Assembly (NCBI GenBank): GCA_959020415.1
Contig: CAUERX010000031.1
Span: 1-17,494 of the forward strand
DNA: 17,494 nucleotides
Reading direction: 5' to 3'
From: an uncultured bacterium
Lineage (GTDB): Bacteria > Bacillota_I > Bacilli_A > RF39 > UBA660
Shown here: positions 6,217-14,156 of the stretch, one piece after another
Layout of the letters: each line of letters starts with the position of its first letter
Position numbering within the stretch: position 1 is the first letter of the stretch
Notes under the pieces: generated by a model
The model's input: the letters and a program-made list of their open reading frames with translations, nothing else
What the model was told of the DNA's origin: nothing
Databases searched by the model: none
Translations under genes and position numbers: made by a program

Positions 6217-7136
6217 CCTTGATAAGAATTCCTTTTTACCATTTCCTTATCAATATCATTAAGAACACTAACTTTTTTAGTTAACCAAGTAGGCGCAACC
6301 AAGTCAGAAGCCATTGGATCACCAGTTAGTCGTTCAATTACTATTTTAGAATTTAAATATTCAAGTTGATCACAAACTATGTTTACATATTCCTCTTTAG
6401 AAAGAAGACTAAAAGGTTTTTTTAAGTATAATTTTTCAAGAGGTGTTTTTTTAAGTATACTAAGCATGTGAATTTTGATTCCATTAATTCCAATTTTGTT
6501 TAAGTGCCTAACGGTTTCAATCATCATTTCTTTAGTTTCATAAGGAAGTCCGTTAATAATATGCGCAACAACAAAAATATTCCTTTTCTGTAATTCCTTA
6601 ACCATATTATCAAAACATTCTAAATCATGACATCGATTAATTAATCTAGTAGTTTTTTCATGTATTGTTTGCAATCCAAGTTCGATAGTTAAAAAAGTCT
6701 TTTTGTTAAGTTTCTCTAAATAATCTAAGCATTTTTTATCAATTGCATCTGGTCTTGTTGCAATCGCCAAGCCTACGACGTTATCTAATTTCAAAATAGC
6801 TTCGTATTTTTCTTTTAAAACCGAAAGTGGGGCATAAGTATTAGTTCGCGCCTGAAAGTATCCGATATATTTAGCCTTTGGCCATTTTTTATGCATCATG
6901 GTTTTAACCTCATCAAACTGTTTTAGTAAGTCATCGGTAGGCTTACCAGCATATTCTCCGCTACCAGTTTTAGAACAATAAATACATCCCATATGCCCAA
7001 CTTTACCATCGATATTCGGACAGGTAAACCCCGCATTTAAGCTAACTTTAAAAACCTTAGAGCCAAATTTATGTTTATAAAAATAATCTAAAGTATGATA
7101 TCTTTTATTAGTATCTGAATAAGGAAATTCATTCAT
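6198..7136 (-). CDS. YhcC/YtqA-type radical SAM protein (TIGR01212-like)
   Basis: 312 residues, full length for this family. Near the start is NAGFTCPNIDGKVGHMGCIYC, with Cys39, Cys51 and Cys54 as probable ligands of the [4Fe-4S] cluster that binds S-adenosylmethionine. Conserved segments typical of the family follow: YFQARTNTYAP, GLAIATRPD, TIELGLQTIH and HIINGLPYETKEM. The exact substrate of YhcC/YtqA proteins is not settled; they resemble the Elp3 radical SAM core and are cytoplasmic. The ATG is preceded on the minus strand by a strong AAGGAGG (complement of 7144-7150). It is the only gene on the minus strand and ends against the RT operon, so it is a separate unit from the DGR. Confidence 0.9.
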   Translation of the reverse strand: MNEFPYSDTNKRYHTLDYFYKHKFGSKVFKVSLNAGFTCPNIDGKVGHMGCIYCSKTGSGEYAGKPTDDLLKQFDEVKTMMHKKWPKAKYIGYFQARTNTYAPLSVLKEKYEAILKLDNVVGLAIATRPDAIDKKCLDYLEKLNKKTFLTIELGLQTIHEKTTRLINRCHDLECFDNMVKELQKRNIFVVAHIINGLPYETKEMMIETVRHLNKIGINGIKIHMLSILKKTPLEKLYLKKPFSLLSKEEYVNIVCDQLEYLNSKIVIERLTGDPMASDLVAPTWLTKKVSVLNDIDKEMVKRNSYQGKKVDN

Positions 7137-7338
7137 AAAGATTCCTCCTTAAGCTATAGACTATTTTACCATAAAACTTATTCAAAATTTTTAAAATATT
7201 AAAAATATATTTTTAAAGTGCATATCCTTAATTATAAGGAAAGCTTTAAAACAAAAAGTTTTCTAATTTGATTTTGTGTGAAAATGTTATGAAAAATAGA
7301 ATTTTTTCACAAAAAAACTTTATATTATAAGGAAACTT

Positions 7339-7359
7339 TGATATAATTACCATGGGAGG
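7339..7359 (+). promoter_or_regulatory. extended -10 promoter and ribosome site of the YfcC-like gene
   Basis: TG (7339-7340), one base, then a perfect TATAAT (7342-7347) forms an extended -10. A -35 is weak (TTTATA at 7319-7324, 17-base spacer). GGGAGG (7354-7359) is the ribosome site for the GTG start at 7369. The 230-base gap to the divergent radical SAM gene holds nothing else that I recognise. Confidence 0.65.
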
Positions 7360-7368
7360 TAGAAAAAA

Positions 7369-8925
7369 GTGAAAAGGAATTTACTTAAAGCAATTGGAAT
7401 ATCTTTCTTAATTTTTGTCGTTCTTAGTTGGATAATTCCAGTTGGCACTTATTCTAATGGTGAATTCACCAAGGGTAGTGTTGATGCTGTTGGTTTGTTT
7501 GATTTAGTAAATGTTCCAGTTTCAACTTTACTTACATTTGCTTTATATATTGTAGTATTTGCATGTATAGGCGGATTATATGGAGTAATGGAAAAAACAG
7601 GAGCATTAACAAGTTGGGTTGAAAAAATAAACAAGAAATTTAGTGGTAAAGAAAAAGGATTCTTAATCTTTACAATTATCTTCTTTGTTGTTCTTTCATC
7701 AGTAACTGGGTTAGTATTACCATTATTTGTCTTGGTACCACTATTTGCCATGATTTTATTCGCAATGAATTATGACAAAGTTACCGCTATGGCATCAACT
7801 GTAGGAGCAATGTTAATTGGTTCTGTATGTTCAACATATGGTTTCAACATAACAGGATATACTAAAAACATTTTAACTTTAGACATGAACAATGAAATCT
7901 GGGCTAAAGTAGTATTATTAGTACTTCTTACAGCTGCCTTAATTTTCTTCATTTTGAAATTTCAGGTTAGAAAGGCTGCCAAAGTAGCTGCACCTAGAAA
8001 AGAAGCAAAAGTAGAAAAAGAGGAAGAGAAAAAAGTTAAAGCGCCAGCTAAAAAAGAAACTAGTCAAGCTAAAAAAACATCCGCTAAAAAGCCAGCAAAC
8101 AAAACTAAAAAAACGACAACCAAGAAGACAACACAAAATATGGCTGTTGCCAAAGATGTTAAAAAGGTTAAAGATGCTAAAAGCGTTAGTATTATCCCAT
8201 TAGTAATTATCTTTGTATTAATGCTTGTAATTACTATGGTCGGTATGTATAATTGGTATTATGCATTTGAAATCAATGTATTTAACGAAATTCATACTAG
8301 TATTATGAGCGTTAAAATTGGCGATTTTCCAATCTTTGAACATTTATTAAGTGGTATCAGTCAAATTGGTTATTGGGGTAACGTTGAATTCATCATTATG
8401 ATGGTATTTGCCGCTGTTATAATCGCATTTGTTTACAAATTAAAAGTAGGACAGTTTGTTGAAAGCTTTATAGCAGGTGTTAAGAAAATGTTACCAACTG
8501 CTATCTATGCCGCTTTAGCAAGCTTAATCTTAACTGTGTTATATCAAGCTTTATATAGTGGTACTGGAACTATAACTGATACAATGTTCAATGCAACAAT
8601 GGGTATGTCAGATGGTTTCAATGTTTTAACTACTGGACTTACTGCATTCTATGGAAGTTTCTTCTATAATGATCTATATTATTTATTATCTAGTATGGCT
8701 GCATACTTAACTAGCTTCGATGCTGGTTCATTAACAATTGCAGGTTTATTAGTACAATCAATTTATGGATTAGGAATGATTATATTCCCAACAAGTGTTA
8801 TTCTAATTGCTGGTCTTAGTTATTTCGATGTATCTTGGAAACAATGGTTCAAATACATTTGGAAATTCGCTTTAGCAGTTCTACTAATTGTTTTATTAGT
8901 TTGCTGCATACTAACAGTTATGTAA
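7369..8925 (+). CDS. YfcC/DcuC-like membrane transporter with lysine-rich loop insert
   Basis: 518 residues starting at GTG after GGGAGG. The N-terminal half has SWIIPVGTYSNGEF and GLFDL, then GGLYGVMEKTGAL, a layout typical of the YfcC/C4-dicarboxylate anaerobic carrier family; hydrophobic helices fill residues 8-23, 52-72, 98-132, 140-160 and 178-198. Residues 201-272 are a hydrophilic insert with about 24 Lys plus many Ala, Thr and Pro, like histone H1 tails. Helices resume at 273-295 and continue to the end. The usual members are about 450-510 residues without such a loop, so the insert is additional. Substrate is unknown (organic acid or amino acid is the family norm). It has its own promoter and terminator and is monocistronic. 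Confidence 0.72.
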   Translation: MKRNLLKAIGISFLIFVVLSWIIPVGTYSNGEFTKGSVDAVGLFDLVNVPVSTLLTFALYIVVFACIGGLYGVMEKTGALTSWVEKINKKFSGKEKGFLIFTIIFFVVLSSVTGLVLPLFVLVPLFAMILFAMNYDKVTAMASTVGAMLIGSVCSTYGFNITGYTKNILTLDMNNEIWAKVVLLVLLTAALIFFILKFQVRKAAKVAAPRKEAKVEKEEEKKVKAPAKKETSQAKKTSAKKPANKTKKTTTKKTTQNMAVAKDVKKVKDAKSVSIIPLVIIFVLMLVITMVGMYNWYYAFEINVFNEIHTSIMSVKIGDFPIFEHLLSGISQIGYWGNVEFIIMMVFAAVIIAFVYKLKVGQFVESFIAGVKKMLPTAIYAALASLILTVLYQALYSGTGTITDTMFNATMGMSDGFNVLTTGLTAFYGSFFYNDLYYLLSSMAAYLTSFDAGSLTIAGLLVQSIYGLGMIIFPTSVILIAGLSYFDVSWKQWFKYIWKFALAVLLIVLLVCCILTVM

Positions 8926-8930
8926 TAACA

Positions 8931-8959
8931 AAAGAAAGCTAAAATAGCTTTCTTTTTTT
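8931..8959 (+). terminator. intrinsic terminator after the YfcC-like gene
   Basis: AAAGAAAGCT (8931-8940) and AGCTTTCTTT (8946-8955) form a perfect 10-bp stem around AAAAT, with a T run to 8959. Confidence 0.9.
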
Positions 8960-9038
8960 CATTGAATTTTCACTAGACATTCATTTTGTTTTCACCAAAT
9001 ACTTTTATAATTTTTATATAAAATATGAGGTGTATTGT

Positions 9039-10721
9039 GTGAAAAAAAACCTATTCAATTTATTAAAAAGATATAAATATTCTTTAGTTTTTTTGTTAGC
9101 GATCGCGGCTTTTCTTTTTGTTTTCACTACTCACATTTATCCTAAAGTAAAAGCTAAATTATTAGAAGATGAAACCTGGCTTAGGGAAAATATAAACATA
9201 AAGCTAGATCAAACATTAGGGGATAATATTTACGTTATTGACGCTCCAGACGATGTTGATATTTTTACTGAGACTTACCAAAAAATAATTGAAGATAAAA
9301 TTAATAAACAATTAAAAAAAGGAAATTATACCTTTGATAGTCCATTAATTATTTTAAATCCTTATGGAACAAACAACATGGGATTAAATATTTATTATGC
9401 TGATGACGCTGATGCTACATTATCATATACGATAAAAGCAATAGGTACTAATGATTACTCACAAACCTTAACTAAAAAAGAAAATTCTAATTATGAATAT
9501 CAAATTATAGGCTTAGTTAGTAGTAAAACTAATATCATTAATTTAAAGTTAACGGCAAATGGTCAAACAATTAAAACCAATAAAATAAAAATAAAAATGC
9601 CTAAAAGTGAATCTAAAGTTGATGCAAAATTAGATACTGAAGAAGGTAAAAGTAAGGAATCTTTAACAGACGGCTTATATGCTTTATTGGGACATGATAA
9701 AAGCTTTAATTCTAATATTTATCTTTATGATAATGATGGAGTTTTAAGAGCAGAATTAGGCTTAAAGTCATATCGTACTGATCGCATAATTTTTGAAGAC
9801 GATTATATGATTTATTGTTATAAAAACAACGGATTCATTAAAGTTGACAGTACCGGCAAAATTATTGATTTTTATGATATTAAAGGGTATACAATGCATC
9901 ATGATTTTATTTATGATGAAATTAACAACAAACTAGTTATTTTAACTAACAAAAACAAAGAAGACACAATCGAAGATTATGTAATCACTTTAGATTTAGA
10001 GACAAAGGAAGTTTCAGAATTATTAGATATGAAAGACTATTTTAAAGATTATTATGATACCGCAGAAATTCCCGAAGAAGGTAATACTTATGGTGGTGAT
10101 GAACTTGACTGGATTCACTTAAATAGTCTTCAAATAATAAATGGTAAAGATATTTTATTAAGCGCTAGGGAAATTAGTTCAATTATTAGAATAAATGACG
10201 TCTATGAAAATCCAACATTAAAATATATTTTAGCTGATGAAAGCATGATTGATGAATCAAGTTACGAAGAATATAGCTATACCAAAATAGGGGACTTTAC
10301 TTCCCATGCGGGACAGCACACGGTTACTTATACTGAAGATGATAGTTTAGAGGATGGTCAATATTATATAACCATTTATAATAATAACTATGGTGGTGCT
10401 AGAACACGACCGAACTTTGATTGGTCAAATTATGAAGGTGTTGGAACTTATGAAAAAGGTACCAACTCAAAGTTTTATAAATACCTAATTGACGAAAAAA
10501 CTAAGACTTATACCTTAATTCAAAGCTTTAACGTTCCATATTCCAGTATTGTTAGTAGTATTGAATATTATAAGGAAAATATCATCACAAGCTCTGGGAA
10601 AGACCACTCATTTGGCGAATATGATAGTGATGGAAACTTAATCAGGCAATTTAACTATACGTCCAAAAAATATGCATATAGGACATTTAAATACGATTTT
10701 AATGGTATTTGGTTTCAATGA
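9039..10721 (+). CDS. membrane-anchored arylsulfate sulfotransferase (AssT-like)
   Basis: 560 residues from GTG at 9039, chosen because GAGGTG (9027-9032) sits 6 bases upstream; an in-frame GTG at 9030 overlaps that site. A basic start and one helix (about residues 13-32) anchor it, with the catalytic part outside the cell. The C-terminal 350 residues follow the AssT beta-propeller pattern: His-His in YTMHHDF (287-288), DWIHLNSLQI with His360, LLSAREISSI with Arg377, and SHAGQHTV with His427. These match the His/His/Arg/His set of E. coli AssT, in which the last histidine carries the sulfuryl group. It would transfer sulfate between phenolic compounds without PAPS, which in a gut bacterium suggests action on sulfated phenols. 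It ends TGA-TAA. Terminators flank it, so it is monocistronic. Confidence 0.85.
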   Translation: MKKNLFNLLKRYKYSLVFLLAIAAFLFVFTTHIYPKVKAKLLEDETWLRENINIKLDQTLGDNIYVIDAPDDVDIFTETYQKIIEDKINKQLKKGNYTFDSPLIILNPYGTNNMGLNIYYADDADATLSYTIKAIGTNDYSQTLTKKENSNYEYQIIGLVSSKTNIINLKLTANGQTIKTNKIKIKMPKSESKVDAKLDTEEGKSKESLTDGLYALLGHDKSFNSNIYLYDNDGVLRAELGLKSYRTDRIIFEDDYMIYCYKNNGFIKVDSTGKIIDFYDIKGYTMHHDFIYDEINNKLVILTNKNKEDTIEDYVITLDLETKEVSELLDMKDYFKDYYDTAEIPEEGNTYGGDELDWIHLNSLQIINGKDILLSAREISSIIRINDVYENPTLKYILADESMIDESSYEEYSYTKIGDFTSHAGQHTVTYTEDDSLEDGQYYITIYNNNYGGARTRPNFDWSNYEGVGTYEKGTNSKFYKYLIDEKTKTYTLIQSFNVPYSSIVSSIEYYKENIITSSGKDHSFGEYDSDGNLIRQFNYTSKKYAYRTFKYDFNGIWFQ

Positions 10722-10725
10722 TAAT

Positions 10726-10749
10726 GAAAGCTAACAGCTTTCTTTTTTT
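10726..10749 (+). terminator. intrinsic terminator after the sulfotransferase gene
   Basis: GAAAGCT (10726-10732) and AGCTTTC (10736-10742) form a 7-bp stem around AAC, followed by T7. Confidence 0.88.
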
Positions 10750-10809
10750 GCCAAAAACTTTCTCTATAAAAATATGACAAAATATGATAAAATTATATAA
10801 GGTGGTAAG

Positions 10810-11454
10810 ATGGAAAAAACATTTGAATATAAACTAGACGGCGACAAATATAATGTTGAAGTAGTTTGCAAAAACAACAAAAATACCTATATTAAAATCA
10901 AAGATGATTTAACCATCTATGTTACAACTGGATTTTTCACTTCAAAAAGAGATATTAAAGCTATGCTTAATCGTGAAGAAGATTTTTTAAGAAAAGCGTT
11001 AAATAAAGTAAAGCACAAGCAAGAGCGCGAGCAAGACTTCTATTATTTGGGCGACAAATATGATATAATAATAGTACCATTTAACGATATCGAAATCGAT
11101 GGTGACAAGATATATACACCGAGTGAAACAAAATTAGAAAAGTGGCTTTCTAAACAAACAAAAAAAGTATTTGAAGAAAGATTAGAAGCCTGCTATAACT
11201 TATTTGATGAAGATATTCCGTATCCAAAATTAAAAATCAGGTCGATGAAAACAAGATGGGGTGTTAATCATAAGTTAGATAGTTCTATTACCCTAAATGC
11301 AAAGCTAATCCGTTATGATCTTAAAATTATCGATTATGTAATTATTCATGAATTGAGCCATTTTGTTCATTTCGATCATTCAAGGGCATTTTGGAATACT
11401 GTTGAATACTATATGCCGGACTATAAAAAAGCTGTTAAAACATTAAAAGAATAG
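10810..11454 (+). CDS. YgjP-like zinc metallopeptidase (DUF45/WLM type)
   Basis: 214 residues; AAGGTGG lies just before the ATG. The family signature is the C-terminal block: KIRSMKTRWGVNHKLDSSI, LNAKLI, then YVIIHELSHFVHFDHSRAFW. His180-Glu181-x-x-His184 is the HExxH zinc site and His190 is the likely third ligand. There is no signal peptide or membrane helix, so it is cytoplasmic. YgjP-type proteins are often annotated as M48-related metallopeptidases, but their substrate is unknown. It is 12 bases upstream of two tandem cell-wall hydrolase-like genes, with no terminator between, so it probably heads that operon. Confidence 0.88.
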   Translation: MEKTFEYKLDGDKYNVEVVCKNNKNTYIKIKDDLTIYVTTGFFTSKRDIKAMLNREEDFLRKALNKVKHKQEREQDFYYLGDKYDIIIVPFNDIEIDGDKIYTPSETKLEKWLSKQTKKVFEERLEACYNLFDEDIPYPKLKIRSMKTRWGVNHKLDSSITLNAKLIRYDLKIIDYVIIHELSHFVHFDHSRAFWNTVEYYMPDYKKAVKTLKE

Positions 11455-11466
11455 AGGTGGTAATTA

Positions 11467-12681
11467 ATGAAAAAAAATTTAGTATGTTTTGCCCTATGTC
11501 TTCTTTTATTTATCCCATTAAGCGTTCAAGCCGAAACTTTAGATGAATATGTTGCTAAAGCTGAAAAAGCCTTAAAGTCTTCACAATCAACTAAACAAAA
11601 AAAGCAAATGACTGAAGAGGAAAAGAAAAAAGCTTTAGCCGAAAAAGAAGAGATAACTAAGAAAATTCAAACAATCCAAACCGATATCACCAAATTAGAA
11701 ACTGATATTAAGAATTTGGAAGCATCGATTAAAAATAAAGATAAAGAGATCAAAGAAATATTAAAGTTTGTCCAAATCACAAGTGGAGAATCAGTTTATT
11801 TAGAATATGCCTTTGGCGCAAGCTCATTTACTGATTTTATTTACCGCGTTTCAGTGGCCGAACAATTATCAAGCTATAATGACGATTTAATTACTGGCTA
11901 TAATAAAGACATTAAGACTTTAGGACAAAAACAAAAAGATTTAGCAGCCAAAGAAATTGAGTTAAAGGAACAGCAAAAGAAATTAAATGAATTAATTCAA
12001 AAACTATCAAAAGAAATCGATGAATTAAACGACACCGCTCAGTCATACGATGCTGAATATAAAAACCTAATGAATTATGTTAATCTTTTAAAAAATAAAG
12101 GATGTAAGGGTTATGAAGATATGTCTGCCTGTGAAGCTAGATTAAATCCGCCAGCTGTAAGTGGTGGCGGCGGAAGCGGTGGAGGAAGTAGTAGCGGTAG
12201 TGGGGGAGTTACTGGCGGCGGTAATGCCAATGGCTTCTACATTCCTTTAACTAATGGACGAGTAACACAAAACTATTACGGTAAAAGTCATAATGCTATC
12301 GATATAACTAATTATGAAGGTGCTCCTGTGTATGCCATTACTACTGGAACTGTAATTACTGTTTCCCGTAATCAATCATGTGGAAAAAATATTGTTTATA
12401 TTCTTCATAATGTTAATGGTCAAATGTATACAACAGTTTACTATCATTTAAAAACAACTAATGTTAGTGCAGGTCAAACCGTTTACTATACTACTCAGAT
12501 CGGAACTCAAGGTGGTAATCCAAGTTATGATAGTTGTACTACTGGGTCTCACTTAGACTTCAAACTGTTTAAAGGAAGATATTTAAAAGACTTCTTCTCA
12601 TTAAGTAATGGGCCACACATGAACCCAAGAGTGTGGTTAACTCAACTACCTGGTGAGGGAAAACGTTTCACTAGTAGATAG
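11467..12681 (+). CDS. PcsB/CwlO-like coiled-coil M23 protein with altered zinc site
   Basis: 404 residues. The signal peptide is residues 1-22 (cleavage after VQA). A long coiled coil (about 25-210) includes YLEYAFGASSFTDFIYRVSV, the PcsB/CwlO hinge motif, then comes a Gly/Ser linker (231-253) and an M23 (LytM) domain (255-385). Usual M23 motifs are HxxxD and HxH. Here HNAID (His275, Asp279) and YYHL (His327) are present, but the last motif is SHLDF: His362 remains and the position of the second zinc-ligand histidine is Asp364 (GAC for CAC). It may be a degenerate regulator like EnvC, or bind metal differently. In known systems the coiled coil couples to FtsEX. It lies 14 bases before its paralogue, an apparent tandem duplication. 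Confidence 0.9.
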   Translation: MKKNLVCFALCLLLFIPLSVQAETLDEYVAKAEKALKSSQSTKQKKQMTEEEKKKALAEKEEITKKIQTIQTDITKLETDIKNLEASIKNKDKEIKEILKFVQITSGESVYLEYAFGASSFTDFIYRVSVAEQLSSYNDDLITGYNKDIKTLGQKQKDLAAKEIELKEQQKKLNELIQKLSKEIDELNDTAQSYDAEYKNLMNYVNLLKNKGCKGYEDMSACEARLNPPAVSGGGGSGGGSSSGSGGVTGGGNANGFYIPLTNGRVTQNYYGKSHNAIDITNYEGAPVYAITTGTVITVSRNQSCGKNIVYILHNVNGQMYTTVYYHLKTTNVSAGQTVYYTTQIGTQGGNPSYDSCTTGSHLDFKLFKGRYLKDFFSLSNGPHMNPRVWLTQLPGEGKRFTSR

Positions 12682-12695
12682 AAAAGGGTGAATAA

Positions 12696-13904
12696 ATGCG
12701 AAAATATTGTTATTTAGTTTTAACTATTGTTATATGCTTTGCTTTATCAATCCAAGGTGTTAATGCAAAAGAATTAACCCTTAATCAATTAGAAGCTCAG
12801 GCAAAAGCCAATAGAGATGCTTATAATAAAGCTAAAGAGCAAAAAGCTCTTACTGAAACTGAAAGAGCCCAAGCAACAAAGCAAAAAGCTGAAGTAGAAA
12901 ATGAAATCAAAAGTATTAATGTTGAATTAAAAACTATTGAAACTGATATTACCAAACTTCAGGAATCTATGAAAGTTAAAGACAAAGAAATTAAAGAGCT
13001 TATGAAATTTGTTCAAGTGTCAAATGGTGACTCTGCTTATTTGGAATACGCTTTTGGTGCAAGCTCATTTACCGATTTTATTTATCGTGTTTCTGTAGCC
13101 GAACAATTATCTAGCTATAATGATAAATTAATTAAAGAATACAATGAAAATGTCAAACAACTAGAACAAAAACAAAAAGAACTAGCGACAAAACAAAATG
13201 AACTTTCTAAAAAACAACAAGAGCTTACAGTTTTAGAGGCCAAGTTAAGCAAAGAAATTGAAACTCTTCAATCAGGAATGATAAGTAAGGATCAAGAATA
13301 TAAAACACAAATCAATTTAATTAATAGTATGAAAAAACGTGGCTGTAGTGGAAATGATACTATATCAAGCTGCCAAAGAACTATCAGTAGCGGTGGTAAT
13401 ATAGCAAGTGTTAATGGAACATATATGCCAATTTCTAGTGGATATGTTACTAGTGATTATGGCTGGCGTGTTATCGGTGGAACAAGCGAGTTTCACACTG
13501 GTATTGACTTTTCAAGGAGTATTGCTGGCGATACAGTATATCCTATTGCTGATGGAGAGGTTATTATGCTTGATAATAATCCAACTTGTGGAAATCATAT
13601 AGTATACGTTAAGCATAATATTAATGGTCATTCGTATATCACTTCTTACTGGCACCTTTCAAGCTGGTCAGTTAGTGTTGGTCAAAAAGTCTCTTATACC
13701 ACTAAAATAGGCTCAATGGCTGGACGTAATTCAGTTGATCGATGTTCTGGTGGTATCCATGTCCATCTTAACTTATTTGATAATAAAGGTAATAGCTGGG
13801 AAAATAGAGTTATAGCTGGAGGCAATCCTAATAGTGGACGTATTAACCCACGAACAGTTGCCCCACAAATTCCCGGACATAATGGATATTTTAGTCACAG
13901 ATAG
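12696..13904 (+). CDS. PcsB/CwlO-like coiled-coil M23 peptidoglycan hydrolase
   Basis: 402 residues. The signal peptide is residues 1-24 (GVNA/KE). The coiled coil (about 27-215) carries EYAFGASSFTDFIYRVSVAE, identical to the upstream paralogue. A short linker leads to an M23 domain (about 240-370) with all canonical residues: HTGID (His267, Asp271), YWHL (His320) and IHVHL (His355, His357). It should cut peptide cross-bridges in the wall during growth or division. The linker lacks the Gly/Ser run of the first copy, and the coiled-coil core is more alike than the ends. AGGGTG precedes the ATG; a terminator follows. Likely third gene of the operon starting at 10810. Confidence 0.93.
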   Translation: MRKYCYLVLTIVICFALSIQGVNAKELTLNQLEAQAKANRDAYNKAKEQKALTETERAQATKQKAEVENEIKSINVELKTIETDITKLQESMKVKDKEIKELMKFVQVSNGDSAYLEYAFGASSFTDFIYRVSVAEQLSSYNDKLIKEYNENVKQLEQKQKELATKQNELSKKQQELTVLEAKLSKEIETLQSGMISKDQEYKTQINLINSMKKRGCSGNDTISSCQRTISSGGNIASVNGTYMPISSGYVTSDYGWRVIGGTSEFHTGIDFSRSIAGDTVYPIADGEVIMLDNNPTCGNHIVYVKHNINGHSYITSYWHLSSWSVSVGQKVSYTTKIGSMAGRNSVDRCSGGIHVHLNLFDNKGNSWENRVIAGGNPNSGRINPRTVAPQIPGHNGYFSHR

Positions 13905-13928
13905 AGGAATAAAGTTTCCTCTTTTTTT
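13903..13928 (+). terminator. intrinsic terminator after the M23 gene
   Basis: AGAGGAA (13903-13909) and TTCCTCT (13916-13922) form a 7-bp stem, followed by a T run. The stem overlaps the TAG stop by two bases. Confidence 0.85.
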
Positions 13929-13960
13929 GACAAATTATTATCATTTTATTTCGTTATAAT
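13927..13960 (+). promoter_or_regulatory. candidate promoter of the Cse60-like gene
   Basis: TATAAT at 13955-13960 lies 16 bases before the ATG at 13977, preceding AAAAGGTG (13963-13970). A perfect TTGACA at 13927-13932 overlaps the terminator T run, but the 22-base spacer is too long for a normal housekeeping promoter, so the -10 is better supported than the -35. Confidence 0.45.
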
Positions 13961-13976
13961 ATAAAAAGGTGATATA

Positions 13977-14147
13977 ATGAAAGTAAAGATTTTTGATGAA
14001 AGCCACGAAAAAGATTTAGAAAAGTCAATTAATGACTTTATATCTGATAACGAGCCAGAAATAATCGATATTCACTTCTCCGTAGCTGTGACAGCATATG
14101 GGGAAGAACAGATATATTGCTTTTCCGCGCTTATCGTTTATAGATAG
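13977..14147 (+). CDS. Cse60-like small sporulation-family protein
   Basis: 56 residues, starting MKVKIFDESHEKDLEKSIND and containing IIDIHFSVAV and EEQIYCFSALIVY. This matches my memory of the Cse60 family of small Bacillota proteins (typically about 60 residues, KIFDE....DLE..IN.FL......IIDI.YSV). Cse60 was named for sporulation expression, but family members also occur in non-sporulating lineages and their biochemical role is unknown. AAGGTG lies upstream of the ATG. It ends 9 bases before the flippase gene, so the two are probably co-transcribed. Confidence 0.8.
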   Translation: MKVKIFDESHEKDLEKSINDFISDNEPEIIDIHFSVAVTAYGEEQIYCFSALIVYR

Positions 14148-14156
14148 GGTGATGTT

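Noticed and set aside
10719..10724. TGA as a tryptophan codon (Mollicute-type code)
   Set aside because: TGG is used for Trp throughout, no gene has an internal TGA, and this TGA is followed at once by TAA, so it is compatible with stop use.
8931..10749. Similar AGAAAGCT/AGCTTTCT hairpins as an insertion-sequence repeat pair around the sulfotransferase gene
   Set aside because: Each has a T run and lies just after a stop codon; a related stem follows the gene ending at 17345, so they are a shared terminator style.
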